Shown here piece after piece: positions 26,616-35,823 of a stretch of 64,000 nt of DNA (positions within the stretch are counted from its first letter, which is position 1; every line of letters starts with the position of its first letter). The notes beneath the pieces are model-generated. The model was not told the origin of the DNA. It saw nothing but the letters and a program-made list of their open reading frames with translations, and did not search any database. This DNA comes from Sulfitobacter sp. SK012 (GTDB taxonomy: Bacteria; Pseudomonadota; Alphaproteobacteria; Rhodobacterales; Rhodobacteraceae), in contig NZ_CP025804.1 in NCBI RefSeq assembly GCF_003352085.1, positions 3,658,001 to 3,722,000 of the forward strand. The letters run 5' to 3'. Position numbers and translations under genes: made by a program.

Positions 26616-28112
26616 CTAGATTGTCTGGTCGTATTCGCCCACACCCGGTTCTGTTTTAATCACAGCGTCAATATCGGCAAAGATTGCGTGCATCTCGGCT
26701 TCGCTTTCGGGGCTTTCGCAAACCACGACCAGATTGGGTGTGTTGGACGAAGCGCGAACCAGCCCCCAACCGCCGTTATCCAAGATCACACGGGCACCGT
26801 TTACGGTCACGATCTCTTTGATCGTCCTGCCCGCGATCTTTTCACCTGCTCGGTGCATGGCTACAAGTTTATCGACCAACCGCGCGAGGATATCGTATTT
26901 TTCAAGGTCAGACGCGTAGGGCGACATTGTCGGCGTGGCCCATGTCTGTGGCAAAGCGCGTCGCAAATCGGACATCGACATCTCTGGATTGCGGTCCATC
27001 AGCTTACAAATTTCAACCGCGACACGCATGCCGCAATCGTAACCTCGCCCAATTGGCTCCGCCAAGAAATAGTGGCCAGATTTCTCAAACCCCGCAAGGG
27101 CCCCAAGCTCTTTGACGCGCCGCTTCATGTGGCTATGCCCAGTTTTCCAGTAATCAGCTGTGATGCCGTACTTTTGCAGCTCCGGGTCTGACGCAAAAAG
27201 GCCCGTTGATTTTACATCTGCCACGAAAGTCGAATTAGGGTAAATTTTGGCCAAATCACGCGCCATGATGACGCCGACTTTATCTGCAAAAATCTCTTCG
27301 CCTTCATCATCCACAACGCCGCAGCGGTCGCCATCACCATCAAAGCCGAGAGCAAAATCAGCACCTGAAGCTTTGACCGATGCAGACATGTCATGCAGCA
27401 TTTCCATCGCTTCTGGGTTCGGATTATAATGCGGGAAGGTGTAATCAAGCTGGTTGTGGCTCTCAACGACCTCAACGCCCAGACGCCGGAACAGCTCTGG
27501 CGCGAAAGCAGACGCGGTTCCGTTGCCGGTGGCGCAAACCACCTTGAGCTTGCGCGTCATTTTGAAGTCGCCCACCAGATCGTCAAGATATGCTTCTTGG
27601 ACACCGGGAATGAATTCGTATTTTCCGCCATCACGCGGTTCGCCCTGCCCGTTCAATACGATCTCGCGCAGCTCGTTCATCTCGTCCGGGCCGTGGGTCA
27701 GCGGGCGTTCAAACCCCATCTTAACGCCTGTCCAACCATTGGGGTTGTGACTTGCCGTGACCATCGCAACAGCAGGCGCATCCAGATGAAACTGCGAAAA
27801 ATATGCCATCGGGGACAGTGCCGGGCCGATGTCTTTGACATGGATACCCGCCTCTATCAGGCCCAGCATCAGCGCATTTTTGATCGACAGCGAATAGTCG
27901 CGGTAGTCGTTGCCAACCGCGATCACCGGTTCAATTCCGCGGCGTTGCATCTGGGTGCCAAGACCTAGGCCCAGCGCCGTGATGCCTGGCAAGTTGATGT
28001 CATCGGGATATTTCCAACGGGCATCATATTCTCGGAAACCTGTTGGCGTGATCATTGGATCGCGGAGGAATTCCCAAGTGTTTTGGGTCACGGTGGAGGC
28101 CGGTTTTGTCAC
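26616..28112 (-). CDS. Phosphomannomutase/phosphoglucomutase
   Basis: 498 residues from a GTG at 28112, which has AGAAGG upstream and gives the usual Rhodobacterales length; the open frame continues to 28178 within the intergenic sequence. The phosphoserine loop is TASHNPNGWTGVK, the metal site GFDGDGDRCG, the sugar-binding loop EKSGHYF, and the C-terminal phosphate-binding domain ends with RASSNTPNLVV. It interconverts hexose 1- and 6-phosphates for surface polysaccharide precursors. It follows kdsA by 28 bp in the capsule/Kdo operon. Confidence 0.92.
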   Translation of the reverse strand: MTKPASTVTQNTWEFLRDPMITPTGFREYDARWKYPDDINLPGITALGLGLGTQMQRRGIEPVIAVGNDYRDYSLSIKNALMLGLIEAGIHVKDIGPALSPMAYFSQFHLDAPAVAMVTASHNPNGWTGVKMGFERPLTHGPDEMNELREIVLNGQGEPRDGGKYEFIPGVQEAYLDDLVGDFKMTRKLKVVCATGNGTASAFAPELFRRLGVEVVESHNQLDYTFPHYNPNPEAMEMLHDMSASVKASGADFALGFDGDGDRCGVVDDEGEEIFADKVGVIMARDLAKIYPNSTFVADVKSTGLFASDPELQKYGITADYWKTGHSHMKRRVKELGALAGFEKSGHYFLAEPIGRGYDCGMRVAVEICKLMDRNPEMSMSDLRRALPQTWATPTMSPYASDLEKYDILARLVDKLVAMHRAGEKIAGRTIKEIVTVNGARVILDNGGWGLVRASSNTPNLVVVCESPESEAEMHAIFADIDAVIKTEPGVGEYDQTI

Positions 28113-28140
28113 GTCTACAAACCTTCTATTTGGAGAGTAC

Positions 28141-28974
28141 TCAGAAGCTGAGCGGGAATTCTTTGGCCAATGCGTCAAACTTCATCAGCGTTTTGATGAG
28201 GTTCGGCATTTGGTCCAGATAAATCATGTTGGGCCCATCAGACGGAGCGCTATCGGGATCTTCATGCGTTTCCATAAAGATCGCAGCAACCCCAATGGCC
28301 GCTGCGGCACGTGCCATCACCGGTGCGAATTCACGCTGCCCACCCGACGAACCGCCCTTGCCACCAGGCTGAGCAACCGAATGGGTCGCATCCATAACAA
28401 CCGGATAGCCCGTTTGCGCCATCTGCGGCAGGCTGCGCATGTCAGCAACCAGCGTGTTGTAGCCAAAGGATGTGCCGCGTTCGGTCAGCAGGATATTCTT
28501 GTTCCCGGTGCTCTCGATTTTGTCGACGATGTTTGGCATTTCCCACGGGGCAAGGAACTGACCCTTTTTGACGTTCACTGCCTTACCGGTGTTGCCTGCC
28601 GCTAGCAGGATATCGGTCTGTCGACATAAAAACGCTGGAATTTGCAGCACATCGACAACTTCGCCTGCGATGCTGCACTGCTCTTGGGTATGGACATCCG
28701 TCAAGACAGGTACGCCATTTGCGCGGCCCACAGATTGCAGAACTTTGAGGCCTTCGTCGATGCCAAGCCCCCGCTTGCCACCAAGCGATGTGCGGTTGGC
28801 CTTGTCGTAACTCGCCTTGAAAATGAACTGTGCGCCCACGGCTTCGCATGCTTCTTTCATCACGCCTGCAATCATCTGGGCATGCGTTTCCGTTTCAAGC
28901 TGGCAAGGCCCAGCGATCACGGTCAAGGGGCGGTCATTGCCGACGATCAGGTCGCCGATATTTACATGGGTCAC
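28141..28974 (-). CDS. kdsA: 3-deoxy-8-phosphooctulonate (Kdo-8-P) synthase
   Basis: 277 residues, the family length. The PEP and arabinose-5-phosphate site signatures are present: VIAGPCQLETE near 19-29, FKASYDKANRTS near 52-63, and MDATHSVAQPGG near 195. The product, Kdo 8-phosphate, feeds lipid A core and group 2 capsule linkers. The start overlaps the stop of the upstream export gene by 4 nt (ATGA). Confidence 0.96.
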   Translation of the reverse strand: MTHVNIGDLIVGNDRPLTVIAGPCQLETETHAQMIAGVMKEACEAVGAQFIFKASYDKANRTSLGGKRGLGIDEGLKVLQSVGRANGVPVLTDVHTQEQCSIAGEVVDVLQIPAFLCRQTDILLAAGNTGKAVNVKKGQFLAPWEMPNIVDKIESTGNKNILLTERGTSFGYNTLVADMRSLPQMAQTGYPVVMDATHSVAQPGGKGGSSGGQREFAPVMARAAAAIGVAAIFMETHEDPDSAPSDGPNMIYLDQMPNLIKTLMKFDALAKEFPLSF

Positions 28975-30674
28975 GATGTTACCTGTTCTCTTAGGATGGA
29001 TGTCGTCAGCGACAACATCAAATAGATGCCTGCAAACACTAGGAATGCCAAGATCGTGTTCTCGAACTTGCGCGGATAAGACGGCTCTTCGCTTGCCACG
29101 GGGCGCACCGCAATTGTGAGGTAGCGAACTTGGCGATTGGCTTCCGTGCGCGCGGCTTCAAGCCCGGTCAACGACAGTTGCAGATTGGCATCCGCAGATG
29201 CCAGATCGGCTTGGGCCAGTTGCAAGTTCACGGCTTGTTGGGCCAGTGAGTTCTCGCCTTCTGTGGCGTTGATCATCCGCGCGTTAAGTTTAACCAACTG
29301 AGCCCGGATCCTGCGGACGTCGGCTTGCGCGCCTTCGACTTTGGCTTGGTTCGGGCGGGAATTGTCCAGCAATGCCGCCAGCTCAAGTTCCTTTTCGATC
29401 ACAATCGTCTCGTAGTTGGTGATCTGGGTGCGAAGTGCAGCAATCACAGCTTCGGGATCGACGCCGTTCTCGATCTGCAATTTGATCAGGCTTTCTTGTG
29501 CACTGCGGCGCGTACCAACGGCCTTGTCATAAGTAATGCGGGCATCGCGCATCCCGTCTTCACGCTTGGTCTGGCTCAACGCGTTTACGCGTTCTTCAGC
29601 ATAAACCAGCAGCCGTTCTGAAAACTGTGTCGCAACTTGAGGATCCGCTGCGATGACCTCCATGCGAATAACCCCTTCGGTAGGGTCATAGCCAATTTTC
29701 ACATTCTTTTTGTACAGCTTATAGGCTTCCTCATTTGTCGGATTTGGATTGAGGCGCTGAATGGGATCGACGTTTTCTTTCGTAAAGTGGTCCTTGAAAC
29801 CAGCATCCTCATCAAGCCGCAACATGGCGTCTTTTGAAGTCAAATAACTTTGCGTGGCAATACTATCCTGGCTGGTTGCGTATTGCGCGGGCAACAGCCC
29901 ACCCAACCCCCCCGGCGACCCGCTGCCTTCGTTCTGAATGATCAAAAACTGGCTATCGGTCGCATAAAGTGGTGTTGCAATATTGTAGAAATAGTAGCCT
30001 GCAAAGAAGGTTGGGATCATGACAAAAAACGCCAACCGAACCAACAATAGACCCATCTTTTTGCGACGACGGTTCGAAATATCGGCCTGAATATCCGAAA
30101 TTTCGCGCATCCGGCGCTCCATCGGGCTTAGCTCAACCGACGGCAGCGGTTCGCGGTCTGTGGGGACGGTTTGTGGCAGTTGGACACGCCCCGCGCCGGC
30201 ACCACCCGTTTGACCCGGCAGTGTAGCAAACGTATCGCCCGCCCCGCCTTCATGCTGCTCTCCCCCCGCCTGCGGGACGACAAGTTCCAGCATGTTTGAA
30301 CGCTGAAACGGATCGATGCCTTTTGCGCGCAAAAGGCGTACAGCATCAAAATCTGAAGTCGCAGGCAGCCCATGCTTTTGCGCCACGCGGCGCGCCATGC
30401 GCAATTGCCGCCCGGTCAGGCCCTCGCGGCGGATTGCATCCATGTCCTGCTCACCGCTCACTTGGGTTGCTGAAGACACCTGACCGCGGCGCGGCGGTTC
30501 TTCTTGGCGCATCGCCTGCGGATTGGGAGTTTCAGCCGCTGGGGCTGCGGCACGACGTGTCACGCCAGCGGCGGGATCTGCCGGACGTGATCGCAATTCC
30601 CCGGTCTGTGCCGAAGGATCGACAGAGGGCGCGCGCTTGATGCGGAATTTTCTAGCTTTGGGTTTCGTAGTCAT
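28971..30674 (-). CDS. kpsE: Capsule polysaccharide export inner-membrane protein, KpsE/BexC/CtrB family
   Basis: 567 residues. A cytoplasmic N-terminal extension of about 200 residues is rich in Pro, Arg and Ala and unlike typical 380-residue KpsE. The first membrane segment is near 208-230 (LVRLAFFVMIPTFFAGYYFY). A periplasmic coiled-coil region spans about 320-500, with TDSQFLIIQNE near 240. The second membrane helix is near 540-560. These proteins link the KpsMT ABC exporter to the outer-membrane channel. It overlaps kpsT by 23 nt and kdsA by 4 nt. Confidence 0.9.
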   Translation of the reverse strand: MTTKPKARKFRIKRAPSVDPSAQTGELRSRPADPAAGVTRRAAAPAAETPNPQAMRQEEPPRRGQVSSATQVSGEQDMDAIRREGLTGRQLRMARRVAQKHGLPATSDFDAVRLLRAKGIDPFQRSNMLELVVPQAGGEQHEGGAGDTFATLPGQTGGAGAGRVQLPQTVPTDREPLPSVELSPMERRMREISDIQADISNRRRKKMGLLLVRLAFFVMIPTFFAGYYFYNIATPLYATDSQFLIIQNEGSGSPGGLGGLLPAQYATSQDSIATQSYLTSKDAMLRLDEDAGFKDHFTKENVDPIQRLNPNPTNEEAYKLYKKNVKIGYDPTEGVIRMEVIAADPQVATQFSERLLVYAEERVNALSQTKREDGMRDARITYDKAVGTRRSAQESLIKLQIENGVDPEAVIAALRTQITNYETIVIEKELELAALLDNSRPNQAKVEGAQADVRRIRAQLVKLNARMINATEGENSLAQQAVNLQLAQADLASADANLQLSLTGLEAARTEANRQVRYLTIAVRPVASEEPSYPRKFENTILAFLVFAGIYLMLSLTTSILREQVTS

Positions 30675-31311
30675 AGAGCTGTTTCGCTTCTTCCAAACTA
30701 TCGAACATGGTCAGCTGTCCATTCATCAAGACAGCAGCCGAACGGGCGAATTTTTCAAGCGTCTGCGCCTGGTGCGAGACGATAATGATGGTGGTCGTGC
30801 GCAGACGTTCCTGAAGGATTTCCCCTGCTTTTCGGTTAAATTCCACATCTGTGGTCGATGGCATGCCCTCGTCGATGAGGTACATATCAAAATCGAGCGC
30901 CAACATCAGCGCAAATGAGAACCGCGCGCGCATGCCCGCTGAATACGTTCCCAGCGGTTGATCGAAATATTCGCCTAAGTTGCAAAGCCACCGGCAGAAG
31001 CTTTCGACATAGTCGGGATCCAACCCATAGAGCCGCGCAATGTAGCGGGCGTTTTCCATTGCAGAGACTTTACCCACCACGCCCCCCATAAACCCAAGGG
31101 GAAATGAAATTTTGCATAGGCGTCGGATTTCGCCCTCGTCGGGCTTTTCCAAACCGGCCATCATATTGATTAGCGTTGTTTTTCCCGTCCCGTTGGGAGC
31201 CAGAATGCCGAGAGAATTACCCAGCTCCACGCGGAACGACACGCGATCAAGGATCACCTTGTGCTGTGTGCCCGTCCAGAAGGACTTTGAGACATTTTGA
31301 AACTCTAGCAT
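30652..31311 (-). CDS. kpsT: Capsule polysaccharide ABC exporter ATP-binding protein KpsT
   Basis: 219 residues. Walker A is GILAPNGTGKTT near 35-46. The signature region is YSAGMRARFSFAL near 123, the KpsT/Wzt-type degenerate form instead of LSGGQ. Walker B is FDMYLIDEG near 140 and the switch His lies in VSHQ near 178. It powers export of a group 2-type capsule. It is the first gene of the minus-strand operon; its membrane partner KpsM is not adjacent on this side. Confidence 0.94.
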   Translation of the reverse strand: MLEFQNVSKSFWTGTQHKVILDRVSFRVELGNSLGILAPNGTGKTTLINMMAGLEKPDEGEIRRLCKISFPLGFMGGVVGKVSAMENARYIARLYGLDPDYVESFCRWLCNLGEYFDQPLGTYSAGMRARFSFALMLALDFDMYLIDEGMPSTTDVEFNRKAGEILQERLRTTTIIIVSHQAQTLEKFARSAAVLMNGQLTMFDSLEEAKQLYDYETQS

Positions 31312-31955
31312 ATCGCCTGACTGCTCCGGCTTGGCTTGCGAAGTCGAACACGCCCCTCCTTAGCAGAGGTGTACTAATGATCTATTCACCGAACTTGTCC
31401 GCATTATGTCTGATTTGGATACAAATGTACAACGCTGGCTCAAACCAAATAGGGGAATTCAGGCCTCCGGAACGCAAAACGCCCCCAAAGGCCCGTTCCC
31501 TTTGCATTCAAGGTGAAAAATATGTGTGAATCCGGGTGCTTATACACACGAAAATGGGGTCTAGCCAAACACCACCTTGCGCTGCATCAACGCCCGTTTT
31601 GCGGCGAAATCCAGGTTCGGCACGGTTACAACCCGGGCTTAGAGGTCCGCCAGCAAACCCGTCGGGTCTATCGCAACGATGGATTTGCGCGGTTCCTGAT
31701 TGCTGTTCACGGTTCTCGAATTCGAAGTGCGTCAGTAAAATCTGTCGTTTTGGGAGGCTTGCGGTTGGCTGTCATGATCGGCGGGCATGCGATGAAATCA
31801 GATCTGCCCGGTTCTCGCACCACAACAAAGGCATTGGCGGAATGGCGTGTTTGCCTTGTCACATCCGTCGTCGCGCAATACGAGGTGGCTAAAGAGAACC
31901 CTTGGTTCGAGGCGCAGCTCCTGCCGCGCCGGAGCCCCTGTGCCAGAGGTAATGG
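31312..31955. other. Intergenic region between kpsT and the SseB-like gene
   Basis: About 640 bp without a convincing gene. A promoter-like pair facing kpsT lies at 31403-31432. A minus-strand stretch at about 31557-31683 reads SIVAIDPTGLLADL, stop, ARVVTVPNLDFAAKRALMQR, stop in one frame with GC-rich third positions. This could be the decayed end of a gene. No repeats or mobile-element signatures seen. Confidence 0.5.
31403..31432 (-). promoter_or_regulatory. Candidate promoter of the kpsT-kpsE-kdsA operon
   Basis: On the minus strand TTGTAC (31427-31432) and CATAAT (31403-31408) are separated by 18 bp, about 92 bp before the kpsT ATG. Found by eye only. Confidence 0.35.
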
Positions 31956-32744
31956 ATGACGCAGACCCCGCTTGATACCGCCCACGCTGCAATGATGGCC
32001 GCCCCGGATGACGACACTGTGCGTTTGCGGTTCTACGAACGCATGGCGGATATTGAGTTGTTCGTGCTGCTGGAATCTGAACCCGAAGGCGACCAAGTCA
32101 CACCAAAACTGTTGGAGATGGAGACGGGCAATTACCTGCTCGCGTTTGACCGCGCGGCCCGGTTGGCAAGCTATGTGGGGGCTGAAGCACCTTATGTTGC
32201 GTTATCAGGCCGTGCCGTAACGCAAATGCTCGAGGGTCAATCGCTTGGACTTGCACTTAATATGAATGTCGCACCCTCGGCGATTTTGCTGCCATCCGAC
32301 GCGCTCGACTGGTTACGCCAAACACTGAGCCATGAGGCAGGTGAGGTTCAGGCACGCATTGAAACCGTTTTGCCGCCCAAGGGCTTACCTGAAACGCTGA
32401 TCACCGCGATCGACGCCAAACTGGCGACCGCGACGGGTATGGCTGCCAACGCATGGCTGGTCGGTGTCGAATATGAGGGGGGCGGACGCGGGCATCTGCT
32501 GGCCTTTATCGGGGCGATCCCACGTGCGCAGGATGCCCTAGTGCGTGCCGCGTCCGAAGCCCTGACATTTTCGGGGATTGAAGCGGGCGCAATGGACGTT
32601 GGCTTTTTTGCTCCGGGCGACCCTGTGGTCGATAAATTGATGCGGGTGGGGCTGCGTTTTGACCTACCGCAGATGGAGCCTTTGCAACAAACACCTCGGA
32701 TGGCTCCGGGCAGCGACCCGTCAAAACCTCCGATCTTGAAATAA
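31956..32744 (+). CDS. SseB-family protein
   Basis: 262 residues, soluble. The N-terminal half (MADIELFVLLESEPEG to YLLAFDRAARLASYVG, then YVALSGRAVTQML) matches the SseB N-terminal domain, including the characteristic LAFDR/LASYVG segment. The C-terminal half (about 135-245) resembles the SseB C-terminal domain. Biochemical function of the family is unclear. AGAGG precedes the ATG. Not evidently co-transcribed with the YHS protein 140 bp downstream. Confidence 0.8.
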   Translation: MTQTPLDTAHAAMMAAPDDDTVRLRFYERMADIELFVLLESEPEGDQVTPKLLEMETGNYLLAFDRAARLASYVGAEAPYVALSGRAVTQMLEGQSLGLALNMNVAPSAILLPSDALDWLRQTLSHEAGEVQARIETVLPPKGLPETLITAIDAKLATATGMAANAWLVGVEYEGGGRGHLLAFIGAIPRAQDALVRAASEALTFSGIEAGAMDVGFFAPGDPVVDKLMRVGLRFDLPQMEPLQQTPRMAPGSDPSKPPILK

Positions 32745-32883
32745 TCGAAGCGCAATTCTGACGCCCAATCACGCCGCGGTCACAAGCGCTTGAGACACGC
32801 CGTCTTGGGGATGCACGGCGCGCCAAGCTCGCTTACCAATACCTGTATCGGGGCCATGCCGCCCCAAAATAGGAGAAGTTTAG

Positions 32884-33408
32884 ATGAAACGATTCGCCCT
32901 TACTCTTGCCGCCGCGGCCACAGCAATCAGTATGGCTGGTGCCGCTTTTGCTGGTGGCCAATACATTGACGAGACCGGCTTTGCCGCGTCGGGCTTTGAC
33001 GTTGTCGCCTATTTCAGCCTGCCGCAAAATCAGGTTGGCGAAAGTCAGACGGCCCCTGTTCCCGGTAACGCGGCAATCACTGCCGACTATAACGGAGCCA
33101 CGTTTGCTTTCTCGTCTGAAGCAAACCGCGACGCGTTTGTCGCCGAACCTGCGAAATATGCGCCTCAATATGATGGGCACTGCGCCTATGGCGTCGCAAA
33201 GGGCGGTAAAGTACCCGGCAACCCAACGCTTTGGCGCATTTTGGACGGTAAGCTTTATCTCAACATTACCCCGGTCGTCGTAGGTTTTTGGGAAGAAGAC
33301 ATTCCTGGCAACCTCGTGCTGTCTGAGAACAACTGGGTCAGCATTGAGCCCAAAGACGCTTCGACAAGCACAGTTCCGCAATGGTCCAGCACTGCGCCAT
33401 TGAACTAA
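32884..33408 (+). CDS. Exported YHS-domain protein
   Basis: 174 residues. Signal peptide MKRFALTLAAAATAISMAGAAFA is cleaved near residue 23. The YHS domain follows, with SGFDVVAYF near 38-46, then YNGATFAFSSEANRDAFVAEPAKYAPQYDGHCAYGVA near 70-107. YHS domains are linked to metal handling; the single Cys in GHCAYG could be a ligand. GGAGAAG stands before the ATG. Two nt separate its stop from the rhodanese gene, so the two are surely co-transcribed. Confidence 0.9.
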   Translation: MKRFALTLAAAATAISMAGAAFAGGQYIDETGFAASGFDVVAYFSLPQNQVGESQTAPVPGNAAITADYNGATFAFSSEANRDAFVAEPAKYAPQYDGHCAYGVAKGGKVPGNPTLWRILDGKLYLNITPVVVGFWEEDIPGNLVLSENNWVSIEPKDASTSTVPQWSSTAPLN

Positions 33409-33410
33409 CT

Positions 33411-33896
33411 ATGACAGCCGGAACGCCCCAACCGGCTGGCAAAGAACCCCGTCTGCGTAAATCGCGGCGGGGTTTTCTTGGTCTTGCGGTATTGCTTGGT
33501 GGGGGTGTTGCAGCGGCACGGTGGTTCAATCTCGGGGCCGAAATCTCCAACAATAGCCTCAGCGTTTCGGATGCACATGACAAGGCATTGTCGGGGCAGA
33601 TCGCGCTGATTGATATACGCCGCCCTGATGAATGGGCCCGGACGGGTATTGGTGCAAGCGCATTGCCCCTTGATATGCGCGACCCGGAATTTAGCGACGT
33701 TCTTTTGGCGCATGTCGACAATGACCTCGGGGCATCGATCGCGCTGATCTGTGCACGTGGCGTGCGGTCGCGCGGGTTGGCCAAGCGGCTGACATCAACA
33801 GGGTTCACCCATATCATTGACGTACCCGAGGGGATGCTTGGCTCCGGTGCCGGGCCGGGTTGGATCAAAGCAGGGCTGCCTGTTACACATCCGTGA
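33411..33896 (+). CDS. Rhodanese-domain protein, exported or membrane-anchored
   Basis: 161 residues. An N-terminal [19 protein letters not shown] segment near 18-36 looks like a Tat signal or anchor. The rhodanese domain has [14 protein letters not shown] near 65 and the active-site loop CARGVRS near 115, so the catalytic Cys is kept. It may carry persulfide sulfur in the periplasm. It directly follows the exported YHS protein and precedes rimO. Confidence 0.85.
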   Translation: MTAGTPQPAGKEPRLRKSRRGFLGLAVLLGGGVAAARWFNLGAEISNNSLSVSDAHDKALSGQIALIDIRRPDEWARTGIGASALPLDMRDPEFSDVLLAHVDNDLGASIALICARGVRSRGLAKRLTSTGFTHIIDVPEGMLGSGAGPGWIKAGLPVTHP

Positions 33897-33936
33897 TGCA
33901 ATTGCCCCACCGCGCGCCTTGCCCTATAGGCGGCAC

Positions 33937-35322
33937 ATGAGCACAAACCCACCAAACCTCCGCCCGGATCTCGCACCAAAAGTGCGGCTAGATAAATCGT
34001 CGCCCAGTGACCGCCCCGGCCAGCCAACAATCGGCATGGTGTCGCTTGGCTGTCCCAAGGCGTTGGTGGACAGCGAACGGATCCTGACGCGCCTGCGCGC
34101 CGAAGGCTATGCGATTTCGCCAGATTATGCGGGTGCAGATGCGGTGATCGTAAATACCTGCGGTTTCCTCGACAGTGCCAAGGCCGAAAGCCTTGATGCG
34201 ATTGGCGAGGCGCTTACAGAAAATGGCCGGGTGATTGTGACAGGCTGCCTAGGTGCAGAACCCGATTATATCACTGGCGCGCACCCCAAGGTGCTCGCGG
34301 TCACAGGGCCCCATCAATACGAACAAGTGTTGGACGCGGTCCATACCGCTGTGCCGCCTTCTCCAGATCCCTTCATCGACCTGTTGCCAGCACAGGCGGT
34401 CAGCCTGACGCCACGACACTACAGTTACCTCAAGATTTCCGAGGGCTGTAACCACAAGTGCAAATTCTGCATCATCCCTGACATGCGCGGCCGCCTGCAA
34501 TCGCGCCCTGCCCATGCTGTGCTGCGCGAAGCCGAAAAGTTGGTGGCGGGCGGGGTCAAAGAACTGCTGGTGATCTCTCAAGACACCTCGGCTTACGGCG
34601 TTGACATCAAACATGCCGAAGACCGTGGCCACCGGGCGCATATTACCGATTTGGCCCGTGATCTGGGGTCTTTGGGTGCTTGGGTGCGGCTGCATTATGT
34701 CTACCCTTACCCCCATGTGCGGCAGTTGATCCCGCTGATGGCCGATGGCCTTGTGCTGCCCTATCTCGATATTCCATTCCAGCACGCGCATCCTGATGTC
34801 CTCAAACGTATGGCCCGCCCCGCCGCCGCGGCCAAAACGTTGGACGAAATCGACGCTTGGCGCGACATTTGTCCGGATCTGACCCTGCGTTCTACTTTTA
34901 TCGTCGGCTACCCCGGCGAAACCGAGACCGAATTCCAGACATTGCTTGATTGGATGGACGAAGCGCAACTCGATCGTGTCGGGTGTTTTCAGTACGAGAA
35001 CGTCGCGGGCGCGCGCTCCAATGATTTGCCCGATCACGTCGCCGCTGAGGTCAAACAAGAACGCTGGGACCGCTTTATGGAAAAAGCGCAAGCCATCTCT
35101 GAGGCAAAGCTGGCCGCAAAGGTGGGCAAAGTGATGGACGTTATCATCGACGAGATTGACGACGAAGCAGCGACCTGCCGAACCAAAGCGGATGCCCCCG
35201 AGATCGATGGGAATTTGTTTATCGATGAAGGGTTTGAAGGGCTGTCAGTTGGCGACATCGTCACGGTCGAGGTTGAAGAAGCCGGCGAATACGATCTTTG
35301 GGGTGCTGTGAAAAAACCTTAG
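33937..35322 (+). CDS. rimO: Ribosomal protein S12 methylthiotransferase RimO
   Basis: 461 residues. The N-terminal MTTase domain has auxiliary-cluster Cys39, Cys75 and Cys104 in LGCPK, NTCGF and TGCLG. The radical-SAM cluster is Cys171, Cys175 and Cys178 in [12 protein letters not shown]-terminal TRAM domain starts near 395. It methylthiolates Asp of S12. ATG 33937 fits the family N-terminus; an open extension into the rhodanese gene is excluded. Confidence 0.96.
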   Translation: MSTNPPNLRPDLAPKVRLDKSSPSDRPGQPTIGMVSLGCPKALVDSERILTRLRAEGYAISPDYAGADAVIVNTCGFLDSAKAESLDAIGEALTENGRVIVTGCLGAEPDYITGAHPKVLAVTGPHQYEQVLDAVHTAVPPSPDPFIDLLPAQAVSLTPRHYSYLKISEGCNHKCKFCIIPDMRGRLQSRPAHAVLREAEKLVAGGVKELLVISQDTSAYGVDIKHAEDRGHRAHITDLARDLGSLGAWVRLHYVYPYPHVRQLIPLMADGLVLPYLDIPFQHAHPDVLKRMARPAAAAKTLDEIDAWRDICPDLTLRSTFIVGYPGETETEFQTLLDWMDEAQLDRVGCFQYENVAGARSNDLPDHVAAEVKQERWDRFMEKAQAISEAKLAAKVGKVMDVIIDEIDDEAATCRTKADAPEIDGNLFIDEGFEGLSVGDIVTVEVEEAGEYDLWGAVKKP

Positions 35323-35356
35323 ATGGCGCTGTAATTGTGCCAAAATAGCCTACCCC

Positions 35357-35385
35357 TTGAAAATGTTCCCGTTCTGTTCTATATT
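35357..35385 (+). promoter_or_regulatory. SOS promoter: LexA box inside a sigma-70 promoter
   Basis: -35 TTGAAA at 35357-35362 and -10 TATATT at 35380-35385 are 17 bp apart. The spacer holds GTTC (35365-35368), seven bases, GTTC (35376-35379). That is exactly the alphaproteobacterial LexA operator GTTC-N7-GTTC. A LexA dimer here would cover the promoter of the gene at 35416. Confidence 0.75.
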
Positions 35386-35415
35386 GTTGATAGCGAATAG
35401 AACGGAGTGCATCTC

Positions 35416-35784
35416 ATGTCTTTCCAACCACAGTTTCCCGGTATTTTTTCCTCGGCCCAAGGCGCGCGGCCGGTTCAGGACGACTTGCCACTGGCCCAGC
35501 CAATGCCTGCGACCGAAAAGCAGATGAGTTATGCACGGGTGCTTGCAAGTAAATCAGGCACGCCTTTGCCGCGCGGGATCGAACGTGATCGGGCGGCATT
35601 ATCGGCATGGATCGATGCGCATAAAACTCCAGCACCTCAGGGGCGGTTTTCGAATTACCCCTCCTCAAAGCAAGTTGCCTTTGCCGAGCGTATTGCACGG
35701 GTTAAACGCCGCGACGTGCCGCAGGAGTGCTTTCGCGATAAAACCATGATGTCACGTTGGATTGATAGCAACAAACCGCGCTGA
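35416..35784 (+). CDS. Small two-repeat protein of unknown function, probably SOS-induced
   Basis: 122 residues, soluble, no known catalytic motif. Two copies of a roughly 38-residue unit are visible at about 35-74 and 81-119. Shared positions are KQ(M/V), Ala four on, then an Ala/Arg-rich helix, a Pro, a D/R-K element and a closing SxWIDxxK (SAWIDAHK and SRWIDSNK). The form resembles short helical units seen at the C-termini of some topoisomerases and DNA-processing proteins, which is a suggestion only. ATG 35416 has CGGAG upstream; a GTG at 35407 is less likely. The LexA box at 35365-35379 predicts damage induction. Confidence 0.78.
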   Translation: MSFQPQFPGIFSSAQGARPVQDDLPLAQPMPATEKQMSYARVLASKSGTPLPRGIERDRAALSAWIDAHKTPAPQGRFSNYPSSKQVAFAERIARVKRRDVPQECFRDKTMMSRWIDSNKPR

Positions 35785-35823
35785 GCACTGTCGCTGCGCG
35801 GCTTGCGCACTATGTGGCGTAAT

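Noticed and set aside
31513-31959. Plus-strand open frame of 148 codons before the SseB-like gene
   Set aside because: Codon use and composition are not protein-like, there is no ribosome-binding site, and it ends in the SseB start region.
34249-35091. Minus-strand open frame (280 codons) opposite rimO
   Set aside because: rimO has all catalytic Cys residues on the plus strand; the antisense product resembles nothing.
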